Below, in pieces: positions 1 to 8,190 of a stretch of DNA of 64,000 nt. The position numbers were made by a program, and so were the translations under genes. Source of the DNA: Ensifer adhaerens (lineage in GTDB: Bacteria; Pseudomonadota; Alphaproteobacteria; Rhizobiales; Rhizobiaceae); contig NZ_CP118611.1 in the NCBI RefSeq assembly GCF_028993555.1, forward strand, positions 2,255,501-2,319,500. Direction: 5' to 3'. Numbering within the stretch: position 1 is the stretch's first letter; each line of letters begins with the position of its first letter. The notes beneath the pieces were generated by a model. It made no database searches, was not told the DNA's origin, and saw only the letters and a list, made by a program, of their open reading frames with translations.

Positions 1-929
1 AGCCCGATGTCGATACCCTCGACGCCGCGCTCGACGCCGCGCGTCAAAGCAAGCCGGACCTCATCGTCGGCCTTGGCGGCGGGTCGGTCCTCGACGTCGC
101 CAAGCTGGTTGCCGTGCTGTGGGACTCGGAGCAGACGCTTGCCGATGTCGCCGGACCAAACCGGGTTCTGGGCCGCAACACGCGCCTTGCCCAGATCGCC
201 ACGACCGCCGGCACCGGCTCGGAGGCTGGTATCCGTTCGCTGATCACCGATCCGGCCAAGGGCAACAAGATCGCGGTCGAAAGCCCGCACATGATTGCGG
301 ACTTCGCCGTTCTCGATCCGGAACTCACCTATTCGGTGCCGTCGGCGGTCACCGCGGCCACGGGCGTCGACGCCATGGCCCATTGCGTGGAAGCCTTCAC
401 CAATCGCCGCGCCCATCCGATGATCGACGGCTTCGCCCGCATGGGCTTCAGGCTCGTCGGCAAGTATCTCGCACGCGCCGTCAAGGATGGTACCGATACC
501 GAAGCCCGCGAAGGGATGATGCTTGCCTCCTATTACGGCGGCATCTGCCTTGGCCCGGTCAACACGGCCGCTGGCCATGCCATCGCCTATCCGCTCGGCA
601 CGCGGCTTCGCCTGCCCCATGGCCTGGCAAACGCCATCATCTTTCCGCATGTGCTTGCCTTCAACCAGTCGGTTGCTGCGAGCAAGACCGCGGAAGTTGC
701 CGAGGCCTTGGGTCTTGGTGAAAGGCTTTCCACGCGAGAACTTCTGGACGCTGCCCGCGGCTTCTGCCGCAATCTCGGCATCGAAATGTCGCTCGCTGCC
801 CACGGCGCAAATGCCGACGACTTGCAGCTCTACGCTAGCGAAGCCCACGCCAACCGTCGGCTGATGGACAACAACCCGATCGACATGAGCGTGGAGGATG
901 TGCTCGCCGTTTACCGGGCAGCCTTCTGA
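1..929 (+). CDS. Iron-containing alcohol dehydrogenase (5' end cut by window edge)
   Basis: The reading frame is open from base 3 to the stop at 929, giving about 308 residues; the start lies left of the window. The stretch GLGGGSVLDVAK near the beginning is the GGGS nucleotide-binding motif of group III (Fe-type) NAD(P)-dependent alcohol dehydrogenases. The metal-site regions follow, with His-rich segments DAMAHCVEAF, AAGHAIAYPLG and LPHGLANA. The family oxidises or reduces alcohols in the cytoplasm with Fe2+ or another divalent metal. The convergent four-carbon acid kinase and GntR genes suggest, by inference only, a role in sugar-acid or hydroxy-acid catabolism. A strong hairpin terminator follows 20 bases after the stop. 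The exact substrate cannot be told. Confidence 0.9.
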   Translation, partial: PDVDTLDAALDAARQSKPDLIVGLGGGSVLDVAKLVAVLWDSEQTLADVAGPNRVLGRNTRLAQIATTAGTGSEAGIRSLITDPAKGNKIAVESPHMIADFAVLDPELTYSVPSAVTAATGVDAMAHCVEAFTNRRAHPMIDGFARMGFRLVGKYLARAVKDGTDTEAREGMMLASYYGGICLGPVNTAAGHAIAYPLGTRLRLPHGLANAIIFPHVLAFNQSVAASKTAEVAEALGLGERLSTRELLDAARGFCRNLGIEMSLAAHGANADDLQLYASEAHANRRLMDNNPIDMSVEDVLAVYRAAF

Positions 930-949
930 TCCATCGACCACTGCAAATC

Positions 950-975
950 AAAACCCCGGCGCCTGCCGGGGTTTT
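950..975. terminator. Bidirectional rho-independent terminator
   Basis: A perfect 11-bp stem (AAAACCCCGGC paired with its complement) encloses a 4-base loop. It lies between the convergent ends of the alcohol dehydrogenase (929) and GntR (990) genes. The A and T ends of the stem supply a U-tract on either strand, so it can serve both genes. Confidence 0.85.
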
Positions 976-989
976 CGCATTTGAGGTGA

Positions 990-1691
990 CTACTTGGTTG
1001 CCTGGAACAGGCGCTCACGGGATCCGGCGAGATGGTCCTGCATGAGTTGTTTCGCCTTGGCGCTTTCACGCGCGGCAATGGCCTCGGCGATCGCCTCGTG
1101 CTCCGCAAAGACACGCGTCAGCCCGGCGGTCTCTCGCTTGACCGAAGCGCCGTGAAACCGCATGCCGACGGCGATGTGGTCCTTCAGCGCTTCCATCGCC
1201 GTGAAGAAATAGCTGTTCTGGGCGGCGCGCGCGATCGCGAGATGGAACTGGAAGTCCGCATCCTCCCGGTGCGATTGCCGGTTGGTGGCGTCGCGCATCA
1301 GTTCCAGTGCCTGGCGGATGGCGGCCAAGGTGGCGGCGTCGTGCCGTTCGGCCGCAGCAGCAGCCGCCGCCGGCTCGACCGTCAGACGGAACTCGTAGCA
1401 GTTCAGGAGATCAGCAACGTTTTCCAGTTGCCCGAAGCCAAGCGGCTCACGCATGCCGACGGCACGAACGAAACTACCGGCGCCACGACGCGAATAGATG
1501 AAACCCTGCTCGCGCAGCCGGCGCAGCGCTTCGCGGATGATGGGACGGGAAACCTCGAACTCGCTTGCCAGGTCGTGCTCGGTGGGCAAACGCTCATCCG
1601 GCTTGTAGGCGCCGGATTTGATCGCACGGTGCATGCGCTCAAAGACGAGATCGCCGAGGCTCTTGCGTGCTGTTCCGTTCTCCAGTCCCAT
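990..1691 (-). CDS. GntR-family (FadR/FCD subfamily) transcriptional regulator
   Basis: The protein has 233 aa. An N-terminal winged helix-turn-helix covers about residues 10-75, with RLPTEHDLASEFEVSRP and IREALRRLREQGF typical of GntR. It is followed by an all-helical FCD ligand domain from about 90 to 220. The start lies 3 bases after the kinase stop (1695), so the two genes form one operon and are probably coupled in translation. FCD regulators normally bind a small organic acid and release DNA. The likely targets are this operon, through the inverted repeat at 2747-2760, and perhaps the adjacent dehydrogenase. The inducer is unknown. Confidence 0.92.
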   Translation of the reverse strand: MGLENGTARKSLGDLVFERMHRAIKSGAYKPDERLPTEHDLASEFEVSRPIIREALRRLREQGFIYSRRGAGSFVRAVGMREPLGFGQLENVADLLNCYEFRLTVEPAAAAAAAERHDAATLAAIRQALELMRDATNRQSHREDADFQFHLAIARAAQNSYFFTAMEALKDHIAVGMRFHGASVKRETAGLTRVFAEHEAIAEAIAARESAKAKQLMQDHLAGSRERLFQATK

Positions 1692-1694
1692 CCG

Positions 1695-2723
1695 TCATCC
1701 CATCTTGCGGAGGACAGCCTCCGCGATTTCCTTAAGCGTGCCCGGCGCGCCGAATCCGCCGGACTTCGCGATGATGCAACGTCCATCGACCTCAGCCAAG
1801 CCCAGGCCCGGCAAGCATTCGCCAAGCAGCCGAAAACGCCGAATGGCCATTCTCTTCAAGACCGCCTCTGCGGTTGCTCCACCGGACAGAAGCAGTGTTC
1901 CTGCCGCTTCGACAAGGCTCGGACAAACGCCGTCGGCAAGCGCCTCGGAAACCGCCTCCGGCGTCACCTCTCCTTCGCCCGGCACCGCCTGAACGAGGGT
2001 AATCGCGCCGCCAGCGTCGGCTGCCCCCACAAGCCGCCCATTCGGCGCCGGCAAATAACATAGAGCGAGGGCACTGCGAAGGACGTCGATCTGGGCAAGG
2101 GTAATCGGATCGCGGGACCCGATGACGAACAAGGCCGGGCCGGCGGACACCGCGGCGGCCCGCGCCTGCGCTCCCGCACACATGCGACCGGCGAGCGCTT
2201 CGGCAAGGCCCCGCGCGCCGATCAGCAGATCCGTGCCGTTCCGTTCCGCATCCTCGAGCACGGCGCGCATCTCAGCTTCGGTGGATGCATCCGGGATCAA
2301 GGCTTTTGCCGCATGACGACCGAGCCTCTCGCCAACGGGAATGGGCGTGTCTACTCCAAAGCCTTGAACACGGCCGGACGTCACCACCCGGCCAAAGGCC
2401 GGAATGGCCGGCGCTACCAGCGCAGAATGAAAGGACATCACATCGAGTTCGGCGACAATGTTGCCCTTCAGACGCGAGTCGACCTTCTTGAAGATCCGCG
2501 AACCGGAAGGCAGCGCGGCGAGAGCGGCGGCGGAACGCTGCCTGGCACTTTCGGCGCTCAGTTCGCGCGAGCCGAGGTTGATCGAGAGCACGTCGGGGCC
2601 CACCCTCAGAGCATCATCAATTGCTTCGATCGCTAACGCGACTTCAACATAGAGACCCCTCGCAGCAAACGGGGCCGCAGCATCCAGTGCGCCGGTCAGG
2701 TCATCAGCGACAATGGCGAGCAT
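1695..2723 (-). CDS. Four-carbon acid sugar kinase family protein (DUF1537)
   Basis: The protein has 342 aa, somewhat shorter than the usual ~420 aa for the family. The N-terminus MLAIVADDLTGALDAAAPF carries the conserved DDLTGA motif of four-carbon acid sugar kinases (OtnK/DtnK type). The motif FKKVDSRLKGN at about residues 90-100 is also diagnostic. The C-terminal part contains LLLSGGATAEAVL and a glycine-rich KSGGFGAPGTL, matching the nucleotide-binding domain. Known members phosphorylate D-threonate, D-erythronate or 3-oxo-tetronates in acid-sugar catabolism. It is first in an operon with the GntR regulator. No PdxA2 or OtnC/OtnI partner is present here, so the substrate is open. Confidence 0.88.
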   Translation of the reverse strand: MLAIVADDLTGALDAAAPFAARGLYVEVALAIEAIDDALRVGPDVLSINLGSRELSAESARQRSAAALAALPSGSRIFKKVDSRLKGNIVAELDVMSFHSALVAPAIPAFGRVVTSGRVQGFGVDTPIPVGERLGRHAAKALIPDASTEAEMRAVLEDAERNGTDLLIGARGLAEALAGRMCAGAQARAAAVSAGPALFVIGSRDPITLAQIDVLRSALALCYLPAPNGRLVGAADAGGAITLVQAVPGEGEVTPEAVSEALADGVCPSLVEAAGTLLLSGGATAEAVLKRMAIRRFRLLGECLPGLGLAEVDGRCIIAKSGGFGAPGTLKEIAEAVLRKMG

Positions 2724-3132
2724 CTAAAAGATCCAGAATATTTGTTGTTATCTTTATAACTATTCTTTCTATTGAAATGTCAAGATTTTTTGAATTTTAA
2801 TTACAAATAATGGCACTTCTCGGCCACTGGCAGCCATCATGCTTCACGTTTCGCGCAGCAGATCCGTTTCATCCCGAAATGAGCAACAGCCGGCACGAGC
2901 TCTCAAAGGTGGGGCGCATCAGGCCCCGCCTGGTCTTCGTGGATGATTATGATCCCCTGGCACGCAGATTTCGGATAGGATACGGATCGGGATCACGGTC
3001 GGTGAGACGCGAGGCTTGCGGTTTCTTTGTCGGTGCTCTTGCGATGTTGCCCTCGCCAGCCAGGTGCCTCGGCTGCGGCCTTGACCTGGATGCGCCAACC
3101 AGTTGGCATGTCGAACTTGAAGTGGGTTCGCA
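2724..3132. other. Divergent intergenic region, no gene seen
   Basis: 409 bases lie between the divergent kinase and GlxA-type regulator genes. The first ~90 bases are strongly AT-rich, unlike the surroundings, and probably hold the kinase promoter. The rest is GC-rich; open frames there overlap the next gene and have no recognisable protein character. Confidence 0.6.
2747..2760. promoter_or_regulatory. Candidate GntR operator
   Basis: The inverted repeat GTTAT-CTTT-ATAAC lies 24-37 bases upstream of the kinase start, in the AT-rich promoter stretch. Its position fits autoregulation of the kinase-gntR operon. The assignment to this regulator is inference. Confidence 0.4.
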
Positions 3133-4128
3133 ATGACGATGAACACGAAATCAAACGATGCTGCAGCCAATCGCCTCAAGATCGGCTTCGTGCTCGCCCG
3201 ATCGTTCACACTCTCGGCCTTCGCTCTCTTCATCGACACGCTTCGGCTGGCAAGCGACGAGCTCGACAAATCGGGCCGCGTGCGGGCCGATTGGCAGGTG
3301 CTTGGCAATACACGCCATCTGATCGCATCCAGCTGCGGGGTTCAGGTAGCGCCGACCTCGGACCTCGTCGATCCCGGCCAGTTCGACTACATCGTGATGG
3401 TTGGCGGCCTTCTCAAGAACGAACACCCGATCGACGACGAGACGGTCGCTTTCCTGAAGAAGGCAGCCGCAAAGAAAGTGCCATTGATCGGCCTGTGCAC
3501 CGGGACCTTCATCCTGGCGGAAGCGGGGCTCATGGCGGGGCACGTCGTCTGTGTCAGTTGGCTCCACTATCAGGCGTTCCGTGAACGCTTCCCGGATCTG
3601 AAAGTTCGCTCGGACCGGCTCTTCAACCTCGACCGCACGCGCGGCTCCTGTGCAGGCGGCAGCAGTGCCGCCGATATGGCGGCCCATATCGTGCGTCTCC
3701 ACATCAGCAGAGAGGCGGAGCGCAATGCGCTGGAGGTTTTGCAGATCGACAAGGCCCGCTCGCATCTTCATGTCCAGCCGAGAAAGCCGCTCGCGATCGA
3801 GAGCAACGACCCTCGTCTCAATGCTGCCCTGATCATCATGGAGCAGAATACCGAGAACACGATCTCGATCCCTGAACTGGCAGCCTCCGTCGGTCTGTCG
3901 CGCAGGCAACTCGAGCGCCTGTTCATGGAAAAAGCGAAGATGTCGCCCGCGCACGTCTACAGGAAATTCCGGCTGGAGCGCGCCAAGCACCTTCTTACCC
4001 AGACCGATGCCTCGCTCATCGAAATCGCCCTCGAAGTCGGCTTCGAAAGCGCGGGGCATTTTTCCAGGACATTCGCCAAGACCTTCGGCCAGTCGCCGCG
4101 CCAGATGCGCGCGACACTCTCGAAGTGA
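3133..4128 (+). CDS. GlxA-family AraC-type transcriptional regulator
   Basis: The protein has 331 aa. Residues ~15-190 form a DJ-1/PfpI-like (class I glutamine amidotransferase-like) domain with the elbow motif GLCTGTFILAEAG. Residues ~225-325 form an AraC double helix-turn-helix ending in GFESAGHFSRTFAKTFGQSPRQMR. This domain pair defines GlxA-type regulators, which in rhizobia and pseudomonads control catabolism of quaternary amines, arginine and related nitrogen compounds. The usual role is activation in response to a small metabolite bound by the N-domain. No obvious target gene is adjacent; the next gene is the secretion locus. An alternative start is the Met at 3139. Confidence 0.93.
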   Translation: MTMNTKSNDAAANRLKIGFVLARSFTLSAFALFIDTLRLASDELDKSGRVRADWQVLGNTRHLIASSCGVQVAPTSDLVDPGQFDYIVMVGGLLKNEHPIDDETVAFLKKAAAKKVPLIGLCTGTFILAEAGLMAGHVVCVSWLHYQAFRERFPDLKVRSDRLFNLDRTRGSCAGGSSAADMAAHIVRLHISREAERNALEVLQIDKARSHLHVQPRKPLAIESNDPRLNAALIIMEQNTENTISIPELAASVGLSRRQLERLFMEKAKMSPAHVYRKFRLERAKHLLTQTDASLIEIALEVGFESAGHFSRTFAKTFGQSPRQMRATLSK

Positions 4129-4296
4129 GACTTGCTTGACACTCGGGGGGCCCGGCCACGATAGCCGATCGGCTAGTGACCTCCCCGAACGGACGTAGCC
4201 GAATTGCAGGCTCACCTTTTGCCGCAACCGCCTTCAAAATAGTTCGCGATGCGCGCTCGCACACGTCGCATGATCGTGCTGCGAGGGATCGAGCCC

Positions 4297-5376
4297 ATGG
4301 GAGTGATGGCGATGGCGGAAACTCGTCTTTTGTCGGAAGAGGCACCGAACGCGAACTCCAATCAGAGCACGGTTGCCGGCGGACATCTCGCGCTGGTCCC
4401 GACGTGGCTTCCACTCGACATAGCGCCGGCGCAGAATTCCGCCGGAAGCGGCGGGGATGGAACAAGCCTGGGTACGATCGGCAGCAACACGCTGGCGATG
4501 TTCATGCCATCGAACACCGCAATCGCCGGCTCGCATACGGATGCCGATGCGCACCAGGGCAACACCGCTCTGATGAACCAGCACGTCACCGAGATGGCGG
4601 GCATCGGCGGTGAAGGCGGGAATGGTAATGTTGCCGGTGGCCATGGCGGCGGCAGCGTGTCCGGCGGTGGCGGCGATGGCACCTTTTTCGGCGGCCTCGT
4701 CAGCACCGACACCGCGGTGTTTGCGCCTTTGAACCTGGCTGTCGCGGCGGGTCCGGGCTCGACCTCCACGGCCGGACAAACAAACAATGCCGCCTTCCTT
4801 CAGGGTGCCACCCAGATCGGCGGTGTTGGCGGCTCCGGCGGGGATCATAACGTTGCCGGCAATACCGCGCCGGCCCAGCAGCAGGGCGCGACGTTCATTT
4901 TCAATGGCGATGCCTATGCGGGCCATGGTGGTGACGGCACCTTCATCGGCAGCATGGTCGACGTCAACGTCGCCGTGTTCTCACCGATCAACATTGCTGT
5001 CGGCGCCGCCGGCGGCGATGCCCACGCCGCGCAGACGAATAACGTGATCTTCGACCAGGGCGGCGTGCAGATCGCCGGCGTCGGCGGCAAGGGTGGCGGC
5101 TTCAACCTCTCCTCGGACACGATCTTCACCGGAAGCGGGGTCGCCGGCGGCGGCGGTGACGGCTATTCGAACGGCAGCGCCGTCGACGTCAATATCGGCT
5201 ACTTCCACCCGATCAACATCGCCGTGCCCGCAGGCGGCACCGCCGAGGCGGACCAACTCAACCACCTGCTCGTCGACCAGCATACGCTGCAGATCGGCGG
5301 CATCGGGGGAGCTGGCGGCGAAGGCAACATCGCCGAGACCAATGCCGCGCTGATCGACGACATCCTGCACGGCTGA
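4297..5376 (+). CDS. Glycine-rich repeat protein, candidate type I secretion substrate
   Basis: I do not recognise a named family. From the Met at 4297 (GAGGG a few bases upstream) it has 359 aa; in-frame starts at 4249, 4270, 4306 and 4312 are possible. There is no signal peptide. Four imperfect repeats of about 73-86 residues begin with GGDG at codons near 4450, 4669, 4927 and 5152. Each has the plan GGDGT...(V/M)F.P.N.AV..., then a Gln/Asn-rich link, then Q..(Q)IxGVGGxGGxxN. The protein ends ALIDDILHG. It is rich in Gly, Ala and Asn and almost free of Lys and Cys. It lacks the RTX nonapeptide GGxGxDxxx. The next gene encodes a relative, followed by an ABC exporter and HlyD adaptor. Type I export is therefore inferred. 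Confidence 0.75.
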   Translation: MGVMAMAETRLLSEEAPNANSNQSTVAGGHLALVPTWLPLDIAPAQNSAGSGGDGTSLGTIGSNTLAMFMPSNTAIAGSHTDADAHQGNTALMNQHVTEMAGIGGEGGNGNVAGGHGGGSVSGGGGDGTFFGGLVSTDTAVFAPLNLAVAAGPGSTSTAGQTNNAAFLQGATQIGGVGGSGGDHNVAGNTAPAQQQGATFIFNGDAYAGHGGDGTFIGSMVDVNVAVFSPINIAVGAAGGDAHAAQTNNVIFDQGGVQIAGVGGKGGGFNLSSDTIFTGSGVAGGGGDGYSNGSAVDVNIGYFHPINIAVPAGGTAEADQLNHLLVDQHTLQIGGIGGAGGEGNIAETNAALIDDILHG

Positions 5377-5671
5377 CCCGCAGCGTTCCGGATCGAACCC
5401 GGCAAATGCCCTGACGCCGCGGAGACGTGACGTTGCGCACCCATCACCCACGATCAACAATCCATTGAAACCGCGCTCCGCCGGAGCGCCTGCCGCCGGC
5501 CGAAGCCTGACGCGCTGGCAGACCCTACCCAAAGGAACGTCTCCGAATGTCCGGCTGGTTCGCCCCGGTGATCACGCGCACCATTAGCTTTGCGCTGACC
5601 CCCCGCTGCGGCGGTATGCTGTGGCATCGAACCGTCCAAGACTACGGGGCAACAAGTAGAGGAGCGACGCT

Positions 5672-6271
5672 ATGCCTATTACCTTCGCGACATCAGACAC
5701 GATTAACCTGACCAATCCCATTGCGGGCGACGCGAATGCAGGTAACGGTGGCGACGGCACCAACAACGGCGATATCAACTTCAATCCCACTGTCACCGTA
5801 GCGCCGACGCAGACCGTCATCGGGTCAATCCCCACTGTCGACAACGGCGATGACGTCGGTCAGGGTGCGGCCTGGGGAACCGGCAGCGCTGACGGCGGCG
5901 GCCTCATCCAGGTACCGATTGCCGTCCTTGCTTCGCTTACCAACAGCGGTGCTGGCGGCGCCGGCGGCAATCCGACCTCCAGTGGCGATCAAACCAGCAC
6001 GAGCGGCGGCAACACCGCAGGCGTAGACGCGAGCACCACTGGTACGCAGACGACAACGTTGCTCGCCGACCAAGGTGCGACGATCATCGCGGGCATGGGC
6101 GGAGCTGGCGGCAGCGGCAATGCGGCCCTCGGTGGCGATATTTCCGCCGCGCTGGTTCATTCGAACCCGGTCGCGGAAACCACCACGACGACCACCACCA
6201 CGGCGGTCTCGACTGTTCTCGACAATTTCGACAACAGCTTCGGCGGCAACATCAGCGACATCGGTATCTGA
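5672..6271 (+). CDS. Second glycine-rich protein, candidate type I secretion substrate
   Basis: The protein has 199 aa with a GAGGAG ribosome site 8 bases before ATG. It shares the plan of the upstream protein: GGDGTNNG near residue 27 and LLADQGATIIAGMGGAGGSGN near residue 135 match the repeat unit of its neighbour. It has one such unit rather than four. A run of eight threonines occurs near residue 170, and the C-terminus is FGGNISDIGI. It has no signal peptide, no cysteine and no RTX repeat. Its place between the larger relative and the ABC exporter suggests it is a co-secreted partner or minor subunit. The function is unknown. A hairpin follows the stop and may lower read-through into the exporter. 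Confidence 0.72.
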   Translation: MPITFATSDTINLTNPIAGDANAGNGGDGTNNGDINFNPTVTVAPTQTVIGSIPTVDNGDDVGQGAAWGTGSADGGGLIQVPIAVLASLTNSGAGGAGGNPTSSGDQTSTSGGNTAGVDASTTGTQTTTLLADQGATIIAGMGGAGGSGNAALGGDISAALVHSNPVAETTTTTTTTAVSTVLDNFDNSFGGNISDIGI

Positions 6272-6283
6272 GTCGCTCGACAA

Positions 6284-6308
6284 GGATCGCCGGCCTGGCC
6301 GGCGATCC
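6284..6308 (+). terminator. Hairpin after glycine-rich genes
   Basis: Two perfect 12-base complementary arms (GGATCGCCGGCC and its complement) are separated by one base, so the working stem is about 10 bp with a small loop. It starts 13 bases after the stop of the second glycine-rich gene and is followed by a short pyrimidine run. Partial termination here would give more substrate than exporter message. Confidence 0.65.
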
Positions 6309-6455
6309 TCCTTTCACCTGTGTCGCGGCGCATAATAGACGCTCCGCAACTGTTGAGTTGCATTTGGCCACGGATCGAGCCCGAGCGAAGGAAGCCTGAA
6401 ACAACCAAGCCGACCGCATCAGCATCGATCATGCCGACCCGATCGAGATCCGATA

Positions 6456-8171
6456 ATGACGACGAATCCGGCAGGGGCGCAGCATTCTCCAACCCACCTG
6501 GTCCTGGCACTCAAGGCCTGCACGGGGGCGTTCCTGCTGGTCTTTCTCTACAGCTGCGCCTACAACCTGTTCCTGCTCGCTCCCTCCATCTACCTGCTGC
6601 AGATTTACGATCGCGTCCTGTCGAGCCGCAGCGCCGACACGCTGCTCATGCTGACACTCATCATCGCGGCGGCGGTGTTGGTCGGCTCGATCCTGGATAT
6701 CGTCCGGCGCGCCGCGTTGTCGCGGATCGGCAGTTGGCTCGATCACCGCTTGCGGCCGGTGGTGCTGACGGCATGCTTCGAGTACGGCGCCCGCGCGGAA
6801 ACGGGCCTCGCCAACGACTGCTATCGGGACCTGTCGATCCTGCGCCAGTTCCTCGACGCCCCGGCCAGCTCGCTGCTTTTCGACATTCCGTGGGCGCCGA
6901 TCTTCCTTCTGCTGCTGTTCCTGGTCCATCCGTTGCTCGGAACCATCGGGCTATTCACCGCGCTCGCCTTGCTGCTGCTCGCCATCGTGACGGAATTCTC
7001 GACCCGGCAGCCGTTGATGAATGCGAACCTGGCGCTCTCCCGCAGCCACATGCGTTTCGCGACGGCGTTGCGCTACATCCAGGTCATCCGCGCGATGAAC
7101 ATGCAGAACGGCGCCGCCCAGCTCGTCTATCGCGACGCGGAGACCGCACGGCAAGCGCAAGACGATGCGATGAGACGCACCGAGACCATTCTCGGGCTCT
7201 CGAAATCCGTGCGCATGCTGGCGCAGATCCTGATGATGGGGTCCGCAGCCTGGCTCGTCCTGGAGGAAAGCGGAAACCCCGGCATCATCTTCGTCTCCAG
7301 CCTGCTTCTTGGTCGCGGACTTGCGCCGCTCGAAGGCGCGATCGGCGCCTGGCGCGCCGTTGCCTTCGCCTATGCCGCGTTCAATCGCATCAACAAGATG
7401 CTGATCTCGATCGCGTCGCAGGACAGCGCGCGCACGATACCGATGCCCGAAGCGGGCGGCCTGGTGCTCGACCACGTCGGCTACATGCTTCCTTCGGGCA
7501 ACCGTCAGATACTGAATGCCGTTACCCTGCGGCTGGCGCCGGGCGACTGTCTTGCGCTGATCGGCCCATCCGGTTCCGGAAAGTCGACGCTTGGCCGCAT
7601 CGTTGCGGGCATACAGCCGACGACTGTCGGCAGCGCCCTTCTCGGTGGCGTCGATATCTCCGCCCTTCGGCTCGGCGGCGGCACGCATCATATCGGTTAC
7701 CTCCCGCAGGACATCGAGCTTTTCGGTGGCGCGGTGAAGGACGTCGTCGGACGGCTGGAAGGAACCGACGTCGGCAAGGTGATCGAAGCGGCAAAGCTTG
7801 TCGGGCTGCACGATGCGATCATGCAGCTGCCGCAGGGCTACGAGACGGATATCGGCGATGGCGGCGCGACCCTGCTTCGGGCTCAACGCCAACAGGTGGG
7901 CCTGGCGCGCGCCGTTTATGGCAATCCCGCACTCGTCGTGCTCGACGATCCCAACTCCAGTCTGGATTATGAAGGCGAACGCCGATTGTTTGCAGCAATC
8001 GCCCGCATGCGGGCCATGGGGATGATGATCATCATCATCACGCACCGCATGGGTATTCTGCCGGCGACCAACAAGATCGCGATCATGCGCAATGGCACGA
8101 TCGAAGCCTTCGGCGACAGCGACTGGGTCTTCGACACCTATCTGCAGCCACCGGCCCGAGCGGGCACGTGA
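6456..8171 (+). CDS. Type I secretion ABC permease/ATPase, PrtD family, with degenerate signature motif
   Basis: The protein has 571 aa, the normal length for PrtD/PrsD exporters. The membrane domain (about 1-320) opens with YSCAYNLFLLAPSIYLLQIYDRVLSSRS, typical of the family. The ATPase domain has an intact Walker A, GPSGSGKST (370-378), Q418 and the switch His530. Two changes stand out. The LSGGQ signature reads LLRAQ (473-477), and the catalytic Glu after Walker B is Asp498 (VVLDDPNSSLD). In the family the exporter sits in the inner membrane as a dimer and recognises C-terminal signals of its substrate. The HlyD-type adaptor gene follows after 19 bases. No TolC-like gene is in the window. 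Export activity may be altered by the motif changes. Confidence 0.92.
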   Translation: MTTNPAGAQHSPTHLVLALKACTGAFLLVFLYSCAYNLFLLAPSIYLLQIYDRVLSSRSADTLLMLTLIIAAAVLVGSILDIVRRAALSRIGSWLDHRLRPVVLTACFEYGARAETGLANDCYRDLSILRQFLDAPASSLLFDIPWAPIFLLLLFLVHPLLGTIGLFTALALLLLAIVTEFSTRQPLMNANLALSRSHMRFATALRYIQVIRAMNMQNGAAQLVYRDAETARQAQDDAMRRTETILGLSKSVRMLAQILMMGSAAWLVLEESGNPGIIFVSSLLLGRGLAPLEGAIGAWRAVAFAYAAFNRINKMLISIASQDSARTIPMPEAGGLVLDHVGYMLPSGNRQILNAVTLRLAPGDCLALIGPSGSGKSTLGRIVAGIQPTTVGSALLGGVDISALRLGGGTHHIGYLPQDIELFGGAVKDVVGRLEGTDVGKVIEAAKLVGLHDAIMQLPQGYETDIGDGGATLLRAQRQQVGLARAVYGNPALVVLDDPNSSLDYEGERRLFAAIARMRAMGMMIIIITHRMGILPATNKIAIMRNGTIEAFGDSDWVFDTYLQPPARAGT

Positions 8172-8190
8172 GGAGGGAGGCGCGAGGAAG

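Noticed and set aside
2810..3136. 108-codon frame before the GlxA regulator
   Set aside because: It overlaps the regulator start, lacks a ribosome site and has no protein-like pattern.
4297..6271. RTX toxin or adhesin
   Set aside because: The glycine-rich repeats lack the GGxGxDxxx nonapeptide and the Asp spacing needed for calcium roll; the repeat plan is different.
6320..7972. A 550-codon frame overlapping the ABC exporter
   Set aside because: Arg/Ala/His-rich shadow in another frame of the exporter gene; the exporter frame holds all ABC motifs.
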